DNA from: an uncultured Lentisphaeraceae bacterium
GTDB lineage: Bacteria > Verrucomicrobiota > Kiritimatiellia > RFP12 > DVOR01
Reading direction: 5' to 3'
Length of the DNA: 64,000 nucleotides
Assembly (NCBI GenBank): GCA_937892925.1
Contig: CALBHX010000028.1
Location: 1 to 64,000, forward strand
The notes under the pieces were generated by a model. That model saw only the letters and a program-made list of their open reading frames with translations, did no database searches and was not told where the DNA came from. Both the position numbers and the translations under genes were made by a program. Below are positions 11,853-20,260 of the stretch, piece by piece. The number at the start of each line of letters is the position of its first letter. Within the stretch, counting starts at the first letter, position 1.

Positions 11853-12422
11853 TCAAAACAAGCTGTTGCCCGGCTGCTCCGGCTGATGAAACGCGCGGGA
11901 AAGCCGCCGAAGCCGCCCTGTAAGCGAGCCGTCAATCTGCAAATCCCCCGCGCGGATCACCACGCCAGCCCCCAATTCCGGCGCCACGCGAATCGTAATC
12001 TCCGTTTTCGGACCATACGCTTCCCGAGCACGCGCCGTCAATAACGCGACCGTCTTCGGCGAAGGATTCGCCGCAAACTCCAACAACACAGCCCGCCGCC
12101 CCTCGGCCATATCCGCCAGCCGACGGAACACCTGCAGCACATGCGGCAGAGCCGCCATCAAACCATTTTCAGAAAGCGCCTCCAGCAACACCCGCGTCGG
12201 CCGGCTTACCGTCTCGCCCCAAAGCGCGTCCACCACCTCTCGGTGCTTAGCGCGGGGCATGCTGTGAAACGTCCGCGCCCACTCCCGAAACACCTCCGAG
12301 CCCTGCCACTGCGCCTCCAACGCAGCGGCATCTGCCCGAACATCCTCCAGGATGCCCAACGCCTGGGCGGCCTGAACCCATGCCCGGGCATACGGGCGTG
12401 CAGCTTCCTCTTCGTTATACAT
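11853..12422 (-). CDS. atpH: ATP synthase delta (OSCP-type) subunit
   Basis: 189 aa. An N-terminal helical domain begins ARPYARAWVQAAQALG, typical of delta subunits. The C-terminal part contains TARAREAYGPKTEITIRVAPELGAGVVIRAGDLQIDGSL, matching the conserved GG(V/F)xI(R/K)xGDxxxDxS motif. It forms the peripheral stalk cap linking subunit b to the alpha3beta3 head. Sits 11 bases after atpF in the operon. Confidence 0.93.
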   Translation of the reverse strand: MYNEEEAARPYARAWVQAAQALGILEDVRADAAALEAQWQGSEVFREWARTFHSMPRAKHREVVDALWGETVSRPTRVLLEALSENGLMAALPHVLQVFRRLADMAEGRRAVLLEFAANPSPKTVALLTARAREAYGPKTEITIRVAPELGAGVVIRAGDLQIDGSLTGRLRRLSRAFHQPEQPGNSLF

Positions 12423-12433
12423 AGCCCTGTCGC

Positions 12434-12973
12434 TTATCGAAAGTTTACAGCCGCGGCGATACGATCCTGATAAGCCTGCCGCTGCGCTTCGGTGAGCATC
12501 CCCGGCAGCAGGGTTTCCAATGCGTGCGCAATTTCTCCGCCCGCCTGTTCACCCAGCTTTTTAAGCGTGGCCTCCCGTTCATCCGCCAGCGCCTCTTCGG
12601 CAGCCTGCCTGCGCACGGCCAGCGCCTCGCGCGCGGCCGTTTCCATCTCAGCCACATGGGCTCGTGCTGCCGCTGCCTGGGCATCCGCCTGCGCACGCGC
12701 CTTCTGCTCGGCAGCAGCCAAAGTCTGCGCGGCTGCGGCATCGGCATCGGCAGCCGCCTTCCGCGCCTGCTCAGCATGCGCCAGCGAGTCGCGGATTTCG
12801 CCCTCACGTGCCTCCAACGCCGCCAAAAGCGGCCGCCACAGAAGTTTGGCCAGAACAATCGCCGCCACGGCGAAAGCCACCCACGTCAGCAGCATCACCT
12901 GCGCGTCAAACCCGCGCGGCGACACATCGCCCGGCGCCACCGGCTGTTCGGTCGTTGCCTGAACGTCCGCCAT
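12434..12973 (-). CDS. atpF: ATP synthase F0 subunit b
   Basis: 179 aa. A polar ~25-residue leader precedes one membrane helix (~29-49, LLTWVAFAVAAIVLAKLLW) ending in the RPLL motif usual for b subunits. A long, extremely Ala/Glu/Arg-rich helix (EAREGEIRDSLAHAEQARKAA onward) then forms the peripheral stalk. It anchors delta and F1 to the membrane. Gene order E-F-H supports the call. The high Ala content makes several antisense frames look open; those were discarded. Confidence 0.93.
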   Translation of the reverse strand: MADVQATTEQPVAPGDVSPRGFDAQVMLLTWVAFAVAAIVLAKLLWRPLLAALEAREGEIRDSLAHAEQARKAAADADAAAAQTLAAAEQKARAQADAQAAAARAHVAEMETAAREALAVRRQAAEEALADEREATLKKLGEQAGGEIAHALETLLPGMLTEAQRQAYQDRIAAAVNFR

Positions 12974-12986
12974 CGATCACCCGCCG

Positions 12987-13178
12987 TTACTTCAACAGAC
13001 AGACCACCACCGCAAACAGTGCCACACCTTCAATCAGTGCGCCAGCAATGATCATCGACGTCTGCAGTTTGCCGGCTACCTCCGGCTGGCGCGCCATACC
13101 CGTGAGTGCCGCACACGCCAACGCGCCAATGCCGATTGCCGCCCCAAGAACTGCCAGCCCTGCTCCGATCGGTCCCAT
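12987..13178 (-). CDS. atpE: ATP synthase F0 subunit c (rotor ring)
   Basis: 63 aa, two hydrophobic helices joined by the polar loop ARQPE. Helix 1 is Gly/Ala-rich (GAGLAVLGAAIGIGALACAA) for ring packing. Helix 2 carries the ion-binding carboxylate Glu50 in AGALIEGVALFAVVV. The residue after the Glu is Gly, and the ES/ET-type ligand pair common in sodium-binding rings is not seen, so proton coupling is the more likely reading; this is inference from residues only. At 63 aa it is shorter than most c subunits (~75-80) but both helices are complete. Confidence 0.93.
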   Translation of the reverse strand: MGPIGAGLAVLGAAIGIGALACAALTGMARQPEVAGKLQTSMIIAGALIEGVALFAVVVCLLK

Positions 13179-13196
13179 AATGACTCCTTGTCTTGA

Positions 13197-13988
13197 TCAG
13201 TGTTGGGGATGAACCATCATCCCGATGAATATGGCCGAAAGCGTCGTAAACACATACGCCTGCAAACAGGCCACAAAAACCTCAAAGAGGTAAAGCGCCA
13301 CAGCCACCGCCAGCGAAGGCAGTGCGAAAACACCCAGAATCGCCGTCAACGATGCCATGGCATACAGCACCACATGCCCCCCCAGCATGTTTGCAAAGAG
13401 ACGCATCGCTAACGCAAACGTCCGCGCCAGGAGCGACACCACCTCCATCGCAAACATAATCGGGCGCATCGGCCCGGGCAGACCGCCCGGCAGCAACGCA
13501 TGAATCAACGCCCGCCCGCCGCCCTGCCGCAGCGTAGCGAAAATCGACATCCCCAGAAAAATGGTCGCGAATCCGGCCGTTACACTCACATTCCCCGTGG
13601 CACACGTAAAAAGCGGAATCAGCCCCAGCAGGTTGCACAACAGAATAAAGAGGAAAATCGAGCAGAAAAACGGCACAAACCGCCGCCCATACGCCGCTCC
13701 TCCGAAGTTCGGGTAAACGATATCATCCCGGATAAAGCGCAGATACTGCTCCAGCGCCACCCCAAGCCGCTGCGGCACCCGCCCAATCCACCTGCGCCCG
13801 AACCAGGCCAGCGCACACGACAACAGCGACACCAACACCAACATCGTGGCATCAAAGTGGAAGATCGCCAGCACATCGTGCCCCAGTGCCACCAGCCAAT
13901 CCCGATGCGTCAGCGCATCCAGCGTGCCCCAATGGTGCAGCACGTGATGATTCACGTAATTCAGAAACGCATCGAGTTTGTCGCCCAT
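13197..13988 (-). CDS. atpB: ATP synthase F0 subunit a
   Basis: 263 aa with several membrane helices. The essential Arg facing the c-ring lies in TFALAMRLFANMLGGH, and FVACLQAYVFTTLSAIFIG forms the last helix with the conserved LQAYVF motif. First gene of the operon: ATG at 13988 with GAGGT upstream and a promoter whose expected start point lies only ~20 bases before the ATG. No atpI-like gene precedes it. Confidence 0.95.
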   Translation of the reverse strand: MGDKLDAFLNYVNHHVLHHWGTLDALTHRDWLVALGHDVLAIFHFDATMLVLVSLLSCALAWFGRRWIGRVPQRLGVALEQYLRFIRDDIVYPNFGGAAYGRRFVPFFCSIFLFILLCNLLGLIPLFTCATGNVSVTAGFATIFLGMSIFATLRQGGGRALIHALLPGGLPGPMRPIMFAMEVVSLLARTFALAMRLFANMLGGHVVLYAMASLTAILGVFALPSLAVAVALYLFEVFVACLQAYVFTTLSAIFIGMMVHPQH

Positions 13989-14015
13989 ACTCTGACCTCA
14001 AACGAATGACGCCAC

Positions 14016-14044
14016 AGTATACGCCTCCAGGCAGGGCGCGTCAA
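14016..14044 (-). promoter_or_regulatory. Sigma-70 promoter of the ATP synthase operon
   Basis: On the minus strand: TTGACG, exactly 17 bases, TATACT. Position fits atpB, giving a 5' leader of roughly 20 bases. One of the best promoter matches in the window. Confidence 0.75.
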
Positions 14045-14554
14045 GCCATACTTACCGCGCGGTATGCAGAAAACACCCCATCGCACACCCTGCCCCTGCA
14101 AGACAGAACGAAGCGAGTGAACTACGGCGTACAAGCACATCACACCAAGCACGCCAACATCCATGAGCCACCACGCCCACCGCGGCCTTGAGGAGATAAC
14201 CGCACGATCACCCGTTCAGTTGAGAGGAAACAACCCCTCCTTTCGCAGACTGGAGATCAAATACCTTTCAGCCTTGGCAAACACGTACAAAAAGCGGCCG
14301 CTTCTACCGGCAGGCAAGTTTTCTTCCGAAGCGGAGGCAAAACCAACCCGCCCCGAGCACGAGACAAAGCCGGGGCGGGTTTACCTTAAACTAGGGCGGC
14401 CTCGAAAGCCCGCAGCCCGGCCGTCTCTGCCCACGCTCCCTCAGGTCTTCTTCCTGCTCACCTTCCGTGCACCTAAAACCCCCAAATTTAGCCGTGTACA
14501 CCGCTCACCTATCCTGTTATCGGCCTTCTCCTTCACAGAAAACTCCACAGCGGA
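14045..14554. other. Intergenic region upstream of the atp operon
   Basis: About 500 bases between divergent units with no credible gene. Contains a 12-base palindrome (AAGCGGCCGCTT near 14291) and the GC hairpin listed separately at 14346. The open frames here have no ribosome sites or recognisable content. Confidence 0.5.
14346..14380. repeat. GC-rich hairpin, member of an intergenic repeat family
   Basis: ACCCGCCCCG and its reverse complement CGGGGCGGGT enclose a 15-base loop, followed by TT. The arm ACCCGCCCCG recurs in the intergenic regions at 22262, 46207 and 46229. It could act as a terminator, but no gene ends just before it on either strand. Confidence 0.5.
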
Positions 14555-14584
14555 TTGACAACTCCCATACAGCAGAACTATACT
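14555..14584 (+). promoter_or_regulatory. Sigma-70 promoter of the lipoprotein gene
   Basis: Perfect TTGACA, 18-base spacer, TATACT, 37 bases upstream of the chosen ATG at 14621. The near-consensus match suggests constitutive expression. Confidence 0.8.
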
Positions 14585-14620
14585 CGCCGTGTTACTAACG
14601 TGCGAAGAGGAGGCCTTCCG

Positions 14621-15031
14621 ATGATGACAAAAACATTGGGTATAGGGTTCATGACGTTAGTGCTGCTAACCGCCGGATGTGCGGCCAAACTTCCCCAGCC
14701 GATTGCGGAGCCGTCCGGCTCCTTTGTCTTTGCCGCGGCAACAGCGTCCGATATTCGGCAGGCCATTCTGCGCGCCGTAGCGGGCACGCCGTGGCAGATT
14801 GAAGACGCATCCGATCCGGGAGAAATTGTAGTGAAGCTGGTGCGCGCCAACAGCGAGCGTATGGTCAAAGCCAAGATTCTCTACACCGCCGCCTCTTACC
14901 GCATCTGTTTTGTGGACGCTGCCGACATGGATTATGACCCCAAAGAGCGCACCATCTCACGAAAGTATAACCAGTGGATCCGCAATCTTGAAAAGCAGAT
15001 CCGCCTCTCTCTCACGACTCCGGCACGCTAA
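14621..15031 (+). CDS. Small lipoprotein of unknown function
   Basis: 136 aa from ATG 14621, which follows AGAGGAGG by seven bases; the longer open frame from 14555 would start inside the promoter. A signal peptide with lipobox LTAGC predicts lipidation at Cys19-20 and transfer to a membrane. The mature part (~115 aa) contains ASDIRQAILRAVAGTPWQIE and ISRKYNQWIRNLEKQIR, a pattern of one mixed alpha/beta domain. I do not recognise the family. Strong promoter and monocistronic layout. Confidence 0.8.
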   Translation: MMTKTLGIGFMTLVLLTAGCAAKLPQPIAEPSGSFVFAAATASDIRQAILRAVAGTPWQIEDASDPGEIVVKLVRANSERMVKAKILYTAASYRICFVDAADMDYDPKERTISRKYNQWIRNLEKQIRLSLTTPAR

Positions 15032-15034
15032 CGT

Positions 15035-15054
15035 GGAGCCCCCCGGGGGGCTCC
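15035..15054. terminator. Perfect 20-base palindromic hairpin between convergent genes
   Basis: GGAGCC followed by an all-G/C core and its complement, starting three bases after the lipoprotein stop. No T tract follows, so it may work as a rho-assisted stop or a transcript-protecting stem for the lipoprotein mRNA and for the convergent dgt gene. Confidence 0.5.
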
Positions 15055-15101
15055 AACCGGGGCGCATTACTGTTTTTGATATAAGCTCTGCCAAACCCTC
15101 C

Positions 15102-16307
15102 TCAAGCGTGGGGGAGGCGGCAGAGCCCAGGGGTTTGATCGTAATCAACGCTGAGAGGAATGAAGCGCTGGGTATATTGCTTCAAGAAATACTGATCTGT
15201 CATGCCGGCAATAAAATCAGCGACAATTCGTTCATTCGAAGTGGTTTTGATATAGCTTTCAGGAAGGCGGGCCACGAAATCGTCAAAGACCGGGCTTGAA
15301 TCGCGGCCAGTCTCCAGATCGTCCAAATAGGCAGCAAAGAGCTGACGGACCATGGCATCGAACTTCTTCCGCTGCGCCAAAATAAAGGAGCAGTGATAAA
15401 TCCGCTCATAGTTGAAAGCCTTCATGGAGCGAAAAGCGGAAAACACATGATCTGAGAACGCAATCATGCCCCTGCCGTAACTCTGCTGAATCACATCAGA
15501 GCAGAGGGTATTGACCATGTCGCGATTCGTATCGCCAAGAACGCGGCGGATATTGATAGGCAAATCGGAAGCAGCAATGATCTGCAGGGTTACAGCGTCC
15601 TCAAAGTCTTTACCCAGATAAGCAATCATATCCGCCACACGCACCACACAGCCCTCTAAGGTAGAAGGGAAGACTGTTTTATCGGCGCCGGGCTCCTGAA
15701 AGCAGCGTTTCAGATTGGCCTCAAGCGTTTCCCAGGTAAGATGGGCAGGATTATAGGTGTAGCACGCCTGTTCCTGCTCGCCATTATGCCCCAGAATTCC
15801 ATCCAGCACCGGAAGCGTGAGATCGCACCCCTGCCCGTCATGTTCGAGATACTGGAGCACGCGGACGGACTGTGCGTTATGAACAAACGTGCCGGCATGG
15901 CATTCCTGAAGCAATTTCCCAAGAATGTGTTCCCCGGCGTGGCCGAAAGGCGTATGCCCGATATCATGGCCGACAGCAATCGCTTCAATCAAATCTTCAT
16001 TGAGCCGCAGGCAACGGCCAATCGTGCGGGCAATGCGGGAGACCATCTGTACGTGAAGCGAACGGCGCGTGATATGATCGTTTTTAATCTGGAAAAAGAC
16101 TTGAGTCTTATCCATGTAACGCGCATAGGCATGCGAATGAATGATCCGGTCGGTATCATGCGCAAAGGGTGAACGGAAGTCATTCGGCGAAGGGCTGCTG
16201 GTAGAGCGGCGAATCGCCCCGCGGCTGTGAAACGCGTAGTTCGGATCGAGCGACTCAGCCTCAATCCGGTCGCGCTCCCGAGTGATTTGTTCTAAGAAGT
16301 CTTCCAT
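15102..16307 (-). CDS. dgt: Deoxyguanosinetriphosphate triphosphohydrolase-like HD protein
   Basis: 401 aa. The N terminus contains FAHDTDRIIHSHAYARYMDKTQVF, the Dgt-type variant of the first metal-binding His. The HD motif lies in EAIAVGHDIGHTPFGHAGE (~110-128), with a further Asp in VVRVADMIAYLGKD. These are the four metal ligands of HD-domain dNTPases. Hydrolyses dNTPs to nucleosides and triphosphate in the bacterial members studied; substrate range here is unknown. Lies 68 bases downstream of the heparinase-like gene on the same strand and may be cotranscribed with it. Confidence 0.88.
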   Translation of the reverse strand: MEDFLEQITRERDRIEAESLDPNYAFHSRGAIRRSTSSPSPNDFRSPFAHDTDRIIHSHAYARYMDKTQVFFQIKNDHITRRSLHVQMVSRIARTIGRCLRLNEDLIEAIAVGHDIGHTPFGHAGEHILGKLLQECHAGTFVHNAQSVRVLQYLEHDGQGCDLTLPVLDGILGHNGEQEQACYTYNPAHLTWETLEANLKRCFQEPGADKTVFPSTLEGCVVRVADMIAYLGKDFEDAVTLQIIAASDLPINIRRVLGDTNRDMVNTLCSDVIQQSYGRGMIAFSDHVFSAFRSMKAFNYERIYHCSFILAQRKKFDAMVRQLFAAYLDDLETGRDSSPVFDDFVARLPESYIKTTSNERIVADFIAGMTDQYFLKQYTQRFIPLSVDYDQTPGLCRLPHA

Positions 16308-16375
16308 TGTTACGCCCTTCCCACACGGCCCGGAAGGAACCCCGGACGAGCGGCACTATAGCATAAGTCGGGCGC

Positions 16376-18286
16376 TTACGGCGCAGCGTCGGAAGAAGCC
16401 GGCCGGAGGCGTACAGAAATGAACCCTTCCGCAGCGGGCGCCTGAAGAGCAAAGGCCCAGCGATGCGGCGTGAGCCCGGCAAAGGCTCTTCCCGGCGCCC
16501 GCTCCGGGATGCCGTCTTCGGGCAAGTTCCAATCCATCCACGCACAGGGGCGCTCAATATGCGGTTCCCCGTGAATGGCAGCCTTCGAGAAAGCCATCGC
16601 GGCGGAAGCCTTCACCTCAGCTTCAAGCGCCTTTCCCCGGAACGTCACACGGAAGCAATCGGCTCCGGCTGGGGAACAGGTTCCCCAGCCAACCAGCGCT
16701 GTTTCAAACGTGCACGGTTCCGAAAAAACAAATCGATCGGTAATGGTCAAAGCTGGGTACGCAGGTTCCCAAACAACCTCACGGGTCAGCTTCCGGAGCT
16801 TGGACAGCCGGTAGGCCGGCGCGAGATCAAGCACCAGGCGAAAGCCGCCCTCCTCCCCGAAAGCCGATTCCAAAACCCGGGCGCTTGTGCCGCGCCCAGC
16901 AGATTGCAGCGTGCCATCCGGGCGCGGCACGGCATGACCAAACGAGTTCAGAAGCTCACTGGTATAACGGGCTCCGCTGAATGTTTTGGCAGAGTATGAC
17001 TCACCGCCCAGATCGGCCAACACGCCCACCCCCTCAACCGCCACGCCAAAGACGCCCACGTCATTGTGATTGTGTGGAGCATCGTTGTTCCCGCCAACCA
17101 CAAAGAAGGCCATACCCGGGGCACGGCCAATTGCCAGCTGCGTTTGCGGGAGCCATGTAACCGCCGGCAGCGAAGCCGCCGCGCCTAAGTTTTCCGAGAC
17201 CTCAAAGAGGAAGGCATGCGGAAATGGCAGCGACCCATCGAAAACAAACGGGCTCGGATCAGGCTCCCCAAGCCGCCGCGCCAGAAAGTTCGCCAACCGG
17301 GCATCGGCCGCCATATCCGCCGCACAGTCGGCCAGGGCGGGATAAGCCGAGCCGCACAGCCGCAGGCGCGGCGTGGTGAGCGCGGGAGCCCGCGCCTCCG
17401 GCCACAGCAGCCAATCTTCCTGCCCAGAAGTACTCCGGCGAACCAGCTCGGCCAGGGCGGCAAAGTTCCCAAAGCCATAGTTCCAGTAAGCGATGCCTTC
17501 CGGCGTCCACCCCTCAGCCGTAAAGCCGTGCAAATAGCGGCGAACATGCGCCTTGGCCGCCGCCACCGTTTCCGCACGCTCTACTGCGCTCACGCCCGGC
17601 AGCGCCAAGACGGCTCCAACCACGCCTGCATGGCAAACGGGATTCCAATTCCCCAGCGAGTTCGCCCACCAGGCAAACGCATTTTTCCGCACCATGGCCA
17701 GATACGGATCAATCGCCCGTGCACGCACGGCGGCTGCAGTCTTAGCACGGGTTTTGGGCGGAAGAGCTTCCCCAAAAGCCGCCACCAGCTCGGCCATCTG
17801 CCAGGCACGGTGCGCAGAAGCCAAATCAATCTCTACTTTCCGTCCTTCCAGATTGGCCAATGTGCGATCATGAGCACAGAGCACCCATGTTGGGCTCTCG
17901 CACAAAGTCTCCATCCCCTCCGCCAGCGGTTTGAGGAAACGCCCCTTCCCCTCGATCAGCTCCCCGTAAGCCAAGGCAAAGACCCGCACCCAACGGGCAT
18001 TATTTGCGGCCTCAAAACTCCACCGTTCACCGGTTTTTCGAAAATCCAGGAAGGCCGTGCGCGGAAACGGCGGCATCGGTTTTTCAGCGGCCTGTTCCGC
18101 CCGCCGGACAACCTCGGCAACCGGCACTCTGGCATTCGCAGCCAGCCGCCGCCAAACCTCACGCGCCCCATATGCCGGGAGCAGCCGCACCGGCTGACAA
18201 ACCAAAGTCTCGGATGCCTCCGCCTGAAGCGTCAACACCGCCAGACATGCCAAAACACTCATTAAAAACGCTCGAAACAAGACCAT
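16376..18286 (-). CDS. Secreted heparinase II/III-like polysaccharide lyase
   Basis: 636 aa from ATG 18286 with GGAGGAAG upstream; a longer start at 18328 has no ribosome site. Signal peptide FRAFLMSVLACLAVLTLQAEA. The N-terminal half (~40-340) is Ala/Trp-rich and helical, as in the alpha/alpha-toroid of heparinase II/III-like lyases. The C-terminal half is beta-rich and opens with FVVGGNNDAPHNHNDVGVF (~405-425), the characteristic HNHxD motif of the family. Probably cleaves acidic glycans by beta-elimination in the periplasm. No sulfatase or SusCD-like genes are adjacent, so the substrate cannot be inferred. Confidence 0.8.
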   Translation of the reverse strand: MVLFRAFLMSVLACLAVLTLQAEASETLVCQPVRLLPAYGAREVWRRLAANARVPVAEVVRRAEQAAEKPMPPFPRTAFLDFRKTGERWSFEAANNARWVRVFALAYGELIEGKGRFLKPLAEGMETLCESPTWVLCAHDRTLANLEGRKVEIDLASAHRAWQMAELVAAFGEALPPKTRAKTAAAVRARAIDPYLAMVRKNAFAWWANSLGNWNPVCHAGVVGAVLALPGVSAVERAETVAAAKAHVRRYLHGFTAEGWTPEGIAYWNYGFGNFAALAELVRRSTSGQEDWLLWPEARAPALTTPRLRLCGSAYPALADCAADMAADARLANFLARRLGEPDPSPFVFDGSLPFPHAFLFEVSENLGAAASLPAVTWLPQTQLAIGRAPGMAFFVVGGNNDAPHNHNDVGVFGVAVEGVGVLADLGGESYSAKTFSGARYTSELLNSFGHAVPRPDGTLQSAGRGTSARVLESAFGEEGGFRLVLDLAPAYRLSKLRKLTREVVWEPAYPALTITDRFVFSEPCTFETALVGWGTCSPAGADCFRVTFRGKALEAEVKASAAMAFSKAAIHGEPHIERPCAWMDWNLPEDGIPERAPGRAFAGLTPHRWAFALQAPAAEGFISVRLRPASSDAAP

Positions 18287-18937
18287 CTGTTTCTTCCTCC
18301 AAAAAAGGGGCACCCCATGAACGTTCAAACACCGAGCTCCCGCCCCACATCGAAACCATTCACTGAGGCCACTTTTTCCACCTTAAACCATACATCGAAT
18401 AGCCCCACAAAACCACCCCTTAAACGACCGTTTTCCGCTACTGGATACTCCGGCACGCACAGTCTTCTCCCTCAGGCCGAGCAAATGATCCGCCGCCCGC
18501 GTGAATTAGATTTTTCATCACAGCTGCGTTCTTACCTGTAGGACGAGTCTCATCATAAATAGACACTCGTGCACACCGTGCCGGACAGAAGTTCGGAAAG
18601 CTGGGTGCGCTCCTGAGGAAGAAGGTTTCGCCCACGTCACCTTCCGTTTCGTGCATGAGACCTTTGCCGCCAAAAGATAAACACGGCCCCCGGACAACAC
18701 ACAGCGTCAATCCACCCCAGATTCTTCGATCCCGGGACGGGTTGACGCAACGTCGGAGCAGGTTCAACATCATACCGTCTCAGCTTTCCAAAAACACGTT
18801 CACGCAAATAGAAGCCCTGCATCCGAAAATCTATATAACCCACTTTCTTATGATTTCCTCATCAACCGCAAACAGAATGTATGCTACACTTTCGAGCAGG
18901 TTAGGCGAATGGTTCGCCGTATGGAGGTAAAAACAAC
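18287..18937. other. 650-base gene-free divergent region
   Basis: Lies between the heparinase-like gene (minus) and the phosphatase gene (plus). Open frames here lack ribosome sites and recognisable sequence. The last 100 bases are AT-richer (TATGCTACACT near 18880) and probably hold the phosphatase promoter, but no convincing -35 box is visible. I see no RNA gene or repeat. Confidence 0.4.
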
Positions 18938-20158
18938 ATGAAACGTTGCGGATGGATCCTGTTGATGGTTTGGATGCTCAGCCCGCTGATGGGTCTTGCA
19001 TTGCCAAAGAATGTCATCTTCATGGTGCCCGATGGCACCGGGCATGCTTCGCTGACCGTGGCGCGACAGCTCAAAGGCGCCCCGCTGGCATTAGATCGCA
19101 TCATTTACGGAACCATTCAAACCCGATCGGCAGACAGCAGCGTAACCGACTCTGCGGCAGCGGCCACCGCCATGGCCTGCGGTGTGCGGACATATAACGG
19201 CGCCATCGCCGTAAACATGGAGAAAACGCCGCTCCTGACGCTGGGCGAGCTGGCGCACCGGCAAGGTAAGGCCGTTGGGTGCGTGACAACCGACAATATT
19301 GCCGGCGCCACCCCCGGCGCCTTCTCCGCGCACGCCCTCAGCCGTAACCAGTATGGCGACATCTTTGAGCAGCAGCTCACCTCCGGCTTTGACCTCTTTT
19401 TCGGCGGCGGCCGGAAGCTTTTGACCGGCGAGCGCAAAACGCTCTTGGCCGATCAGGGCTTTACACTCGTAACCACCGCCGACGAAATGAAAGCCGCGCA
19501 GGGGCGCGTGGTCGGCCTCTTTGCCGATGACATCATGACCGCCATGGTGCAGCGGCGCAGCGGCGCCCCCTGTTCAGAGCCTACCCTGCCGGAAATGGCC
19601 GATAAAGCCCTGGAGCTCCTCTCCAAGAACCCCAACGGATTCTTCCTGCTCATTGAGGGCGCGCAGGTAGATAAAGGGAACCACGACAATGATCTGCCGT
19701 GGGCCACCTATGAAATGCTTGCCTTCGATGAAACCGTTGAGCGCGTCCTTGCCTGGGCCAAAGCACATCCTGGCACGGTAATCATGATTGCGCCCGACCA
19801 CGAAACCGGCGGGCTCACCATCCTCCCTGAACCTAAAGAAGGCGCGCGCGTAAAGGCTTTGAGCGCCATCACCGCCAAGGGTGAGAGAAAAGGTAAGAAG
19901 TTCTTCGTCAATTACTCAACCGGCGGACACACCGGCGTGGACGTTTTTCTCGCAGGGAACACCCCAGCCCTTCGCCCCATGCTCAACTGCGACATGCCCC
20001 AAACGCTTGGACTGACGCCCGAACCGCTCAAGGCTTTGACCGGTGAAACGGTCATGCGCGAGGGGAAACCCTTCCTGAAAACGCCTGACGGCAAGCTGCT
20101 GCAATCTCCGCGCGATGCGCTCTACATTTCCGGAACCGGCAAGTGGTTCGCCCGCTAA
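18938..20158 (+). CDS. Secreted alkaline phosphatase
   Basis: 406 aa; ATG preceded by GGAGG. Signal peptide (residues ~1-22, ILLMVWMLSPLMGLALP). Metal-site Asp31 in FMVPDGTG, the phosphoserine nucleophile Ser72 in SVTDSAAAATAMACG, and zinc ligands in IEGAQVDKGNHDND, IAPDHETGGLTI and STGGHTGVDVF are all in place. Classical alkaline-phosphatase fold, probably periplasmic, releasing phosphate from organic esters. Slightly shorter than E. coli PhoA. No Pho-box was identified upstream. Confidence 0.92.
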   Translation: MKRCGWILLMVWMLSPLMGLALPKNVIFMVPDGTGHASLTVARQLKGAPLALDRIIYGTIQTRSADSSVTDSAAAATAMACGVRTYNGAIAVNMEKTPLLTLGELAHRQGKAVGCVTTDNIAGATPGAFSAHALSRNQYGDIFEQQLTSGFDLFFGGGRKLLTGERKTLLADQGFTLVTTADEMKAAQGRVVGLFADDIMTAMVQRRSGAPCSEPTLPEMADKALELLSKNPNGFFLLIEGAQVDKGNHDNDLPWATYEMLAFDETVERVLAWAKAHPGTVIMIAPDHETGGLTILPEPKEGARVKALSAITAKGERKGKKFFVNYSTGGHTGVDVFLAGNTPALRPMLNCDMPQTLGLTPEPLKALTGETVMREGKPFLKTPDGKLLQSPRDALYISGTGKWFAR

Positions 20159-20180
20159 TCAACATTCCTTTGAAAAACAA

Positions 20181-20217
20181 ACGCCTCCGCCATGCACCGG
20201 CAGAGGCGTTTTTGTTT
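20181..20217. terminator. Bidirectional terminator between phosphatase and ABC-F genes
   Basis: ACGCCTC-C-GCC and GGC-A-GAGGCGT form a stem with one mismatch and a 7-base loop, followed by TTTTTGTTT and preceded by an A-rich tract. It lies 23 bases after the plus-strand stop and 44 bases after the minus-strand ABC-F stop. Confidence 0.8.
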
Positions 20218-20260
20218 ATCTTCAACAGCTCTAGCCGCTGCGCCCAGCACCCGATGCGTT

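Noticed and set aside
18438..18773. 111-codon minus-strand open frame in the gap before the phosphatase gene
   Set aside because: No ribosome site, no recognisable motif, and other frames of similar length are open in the same stretch.
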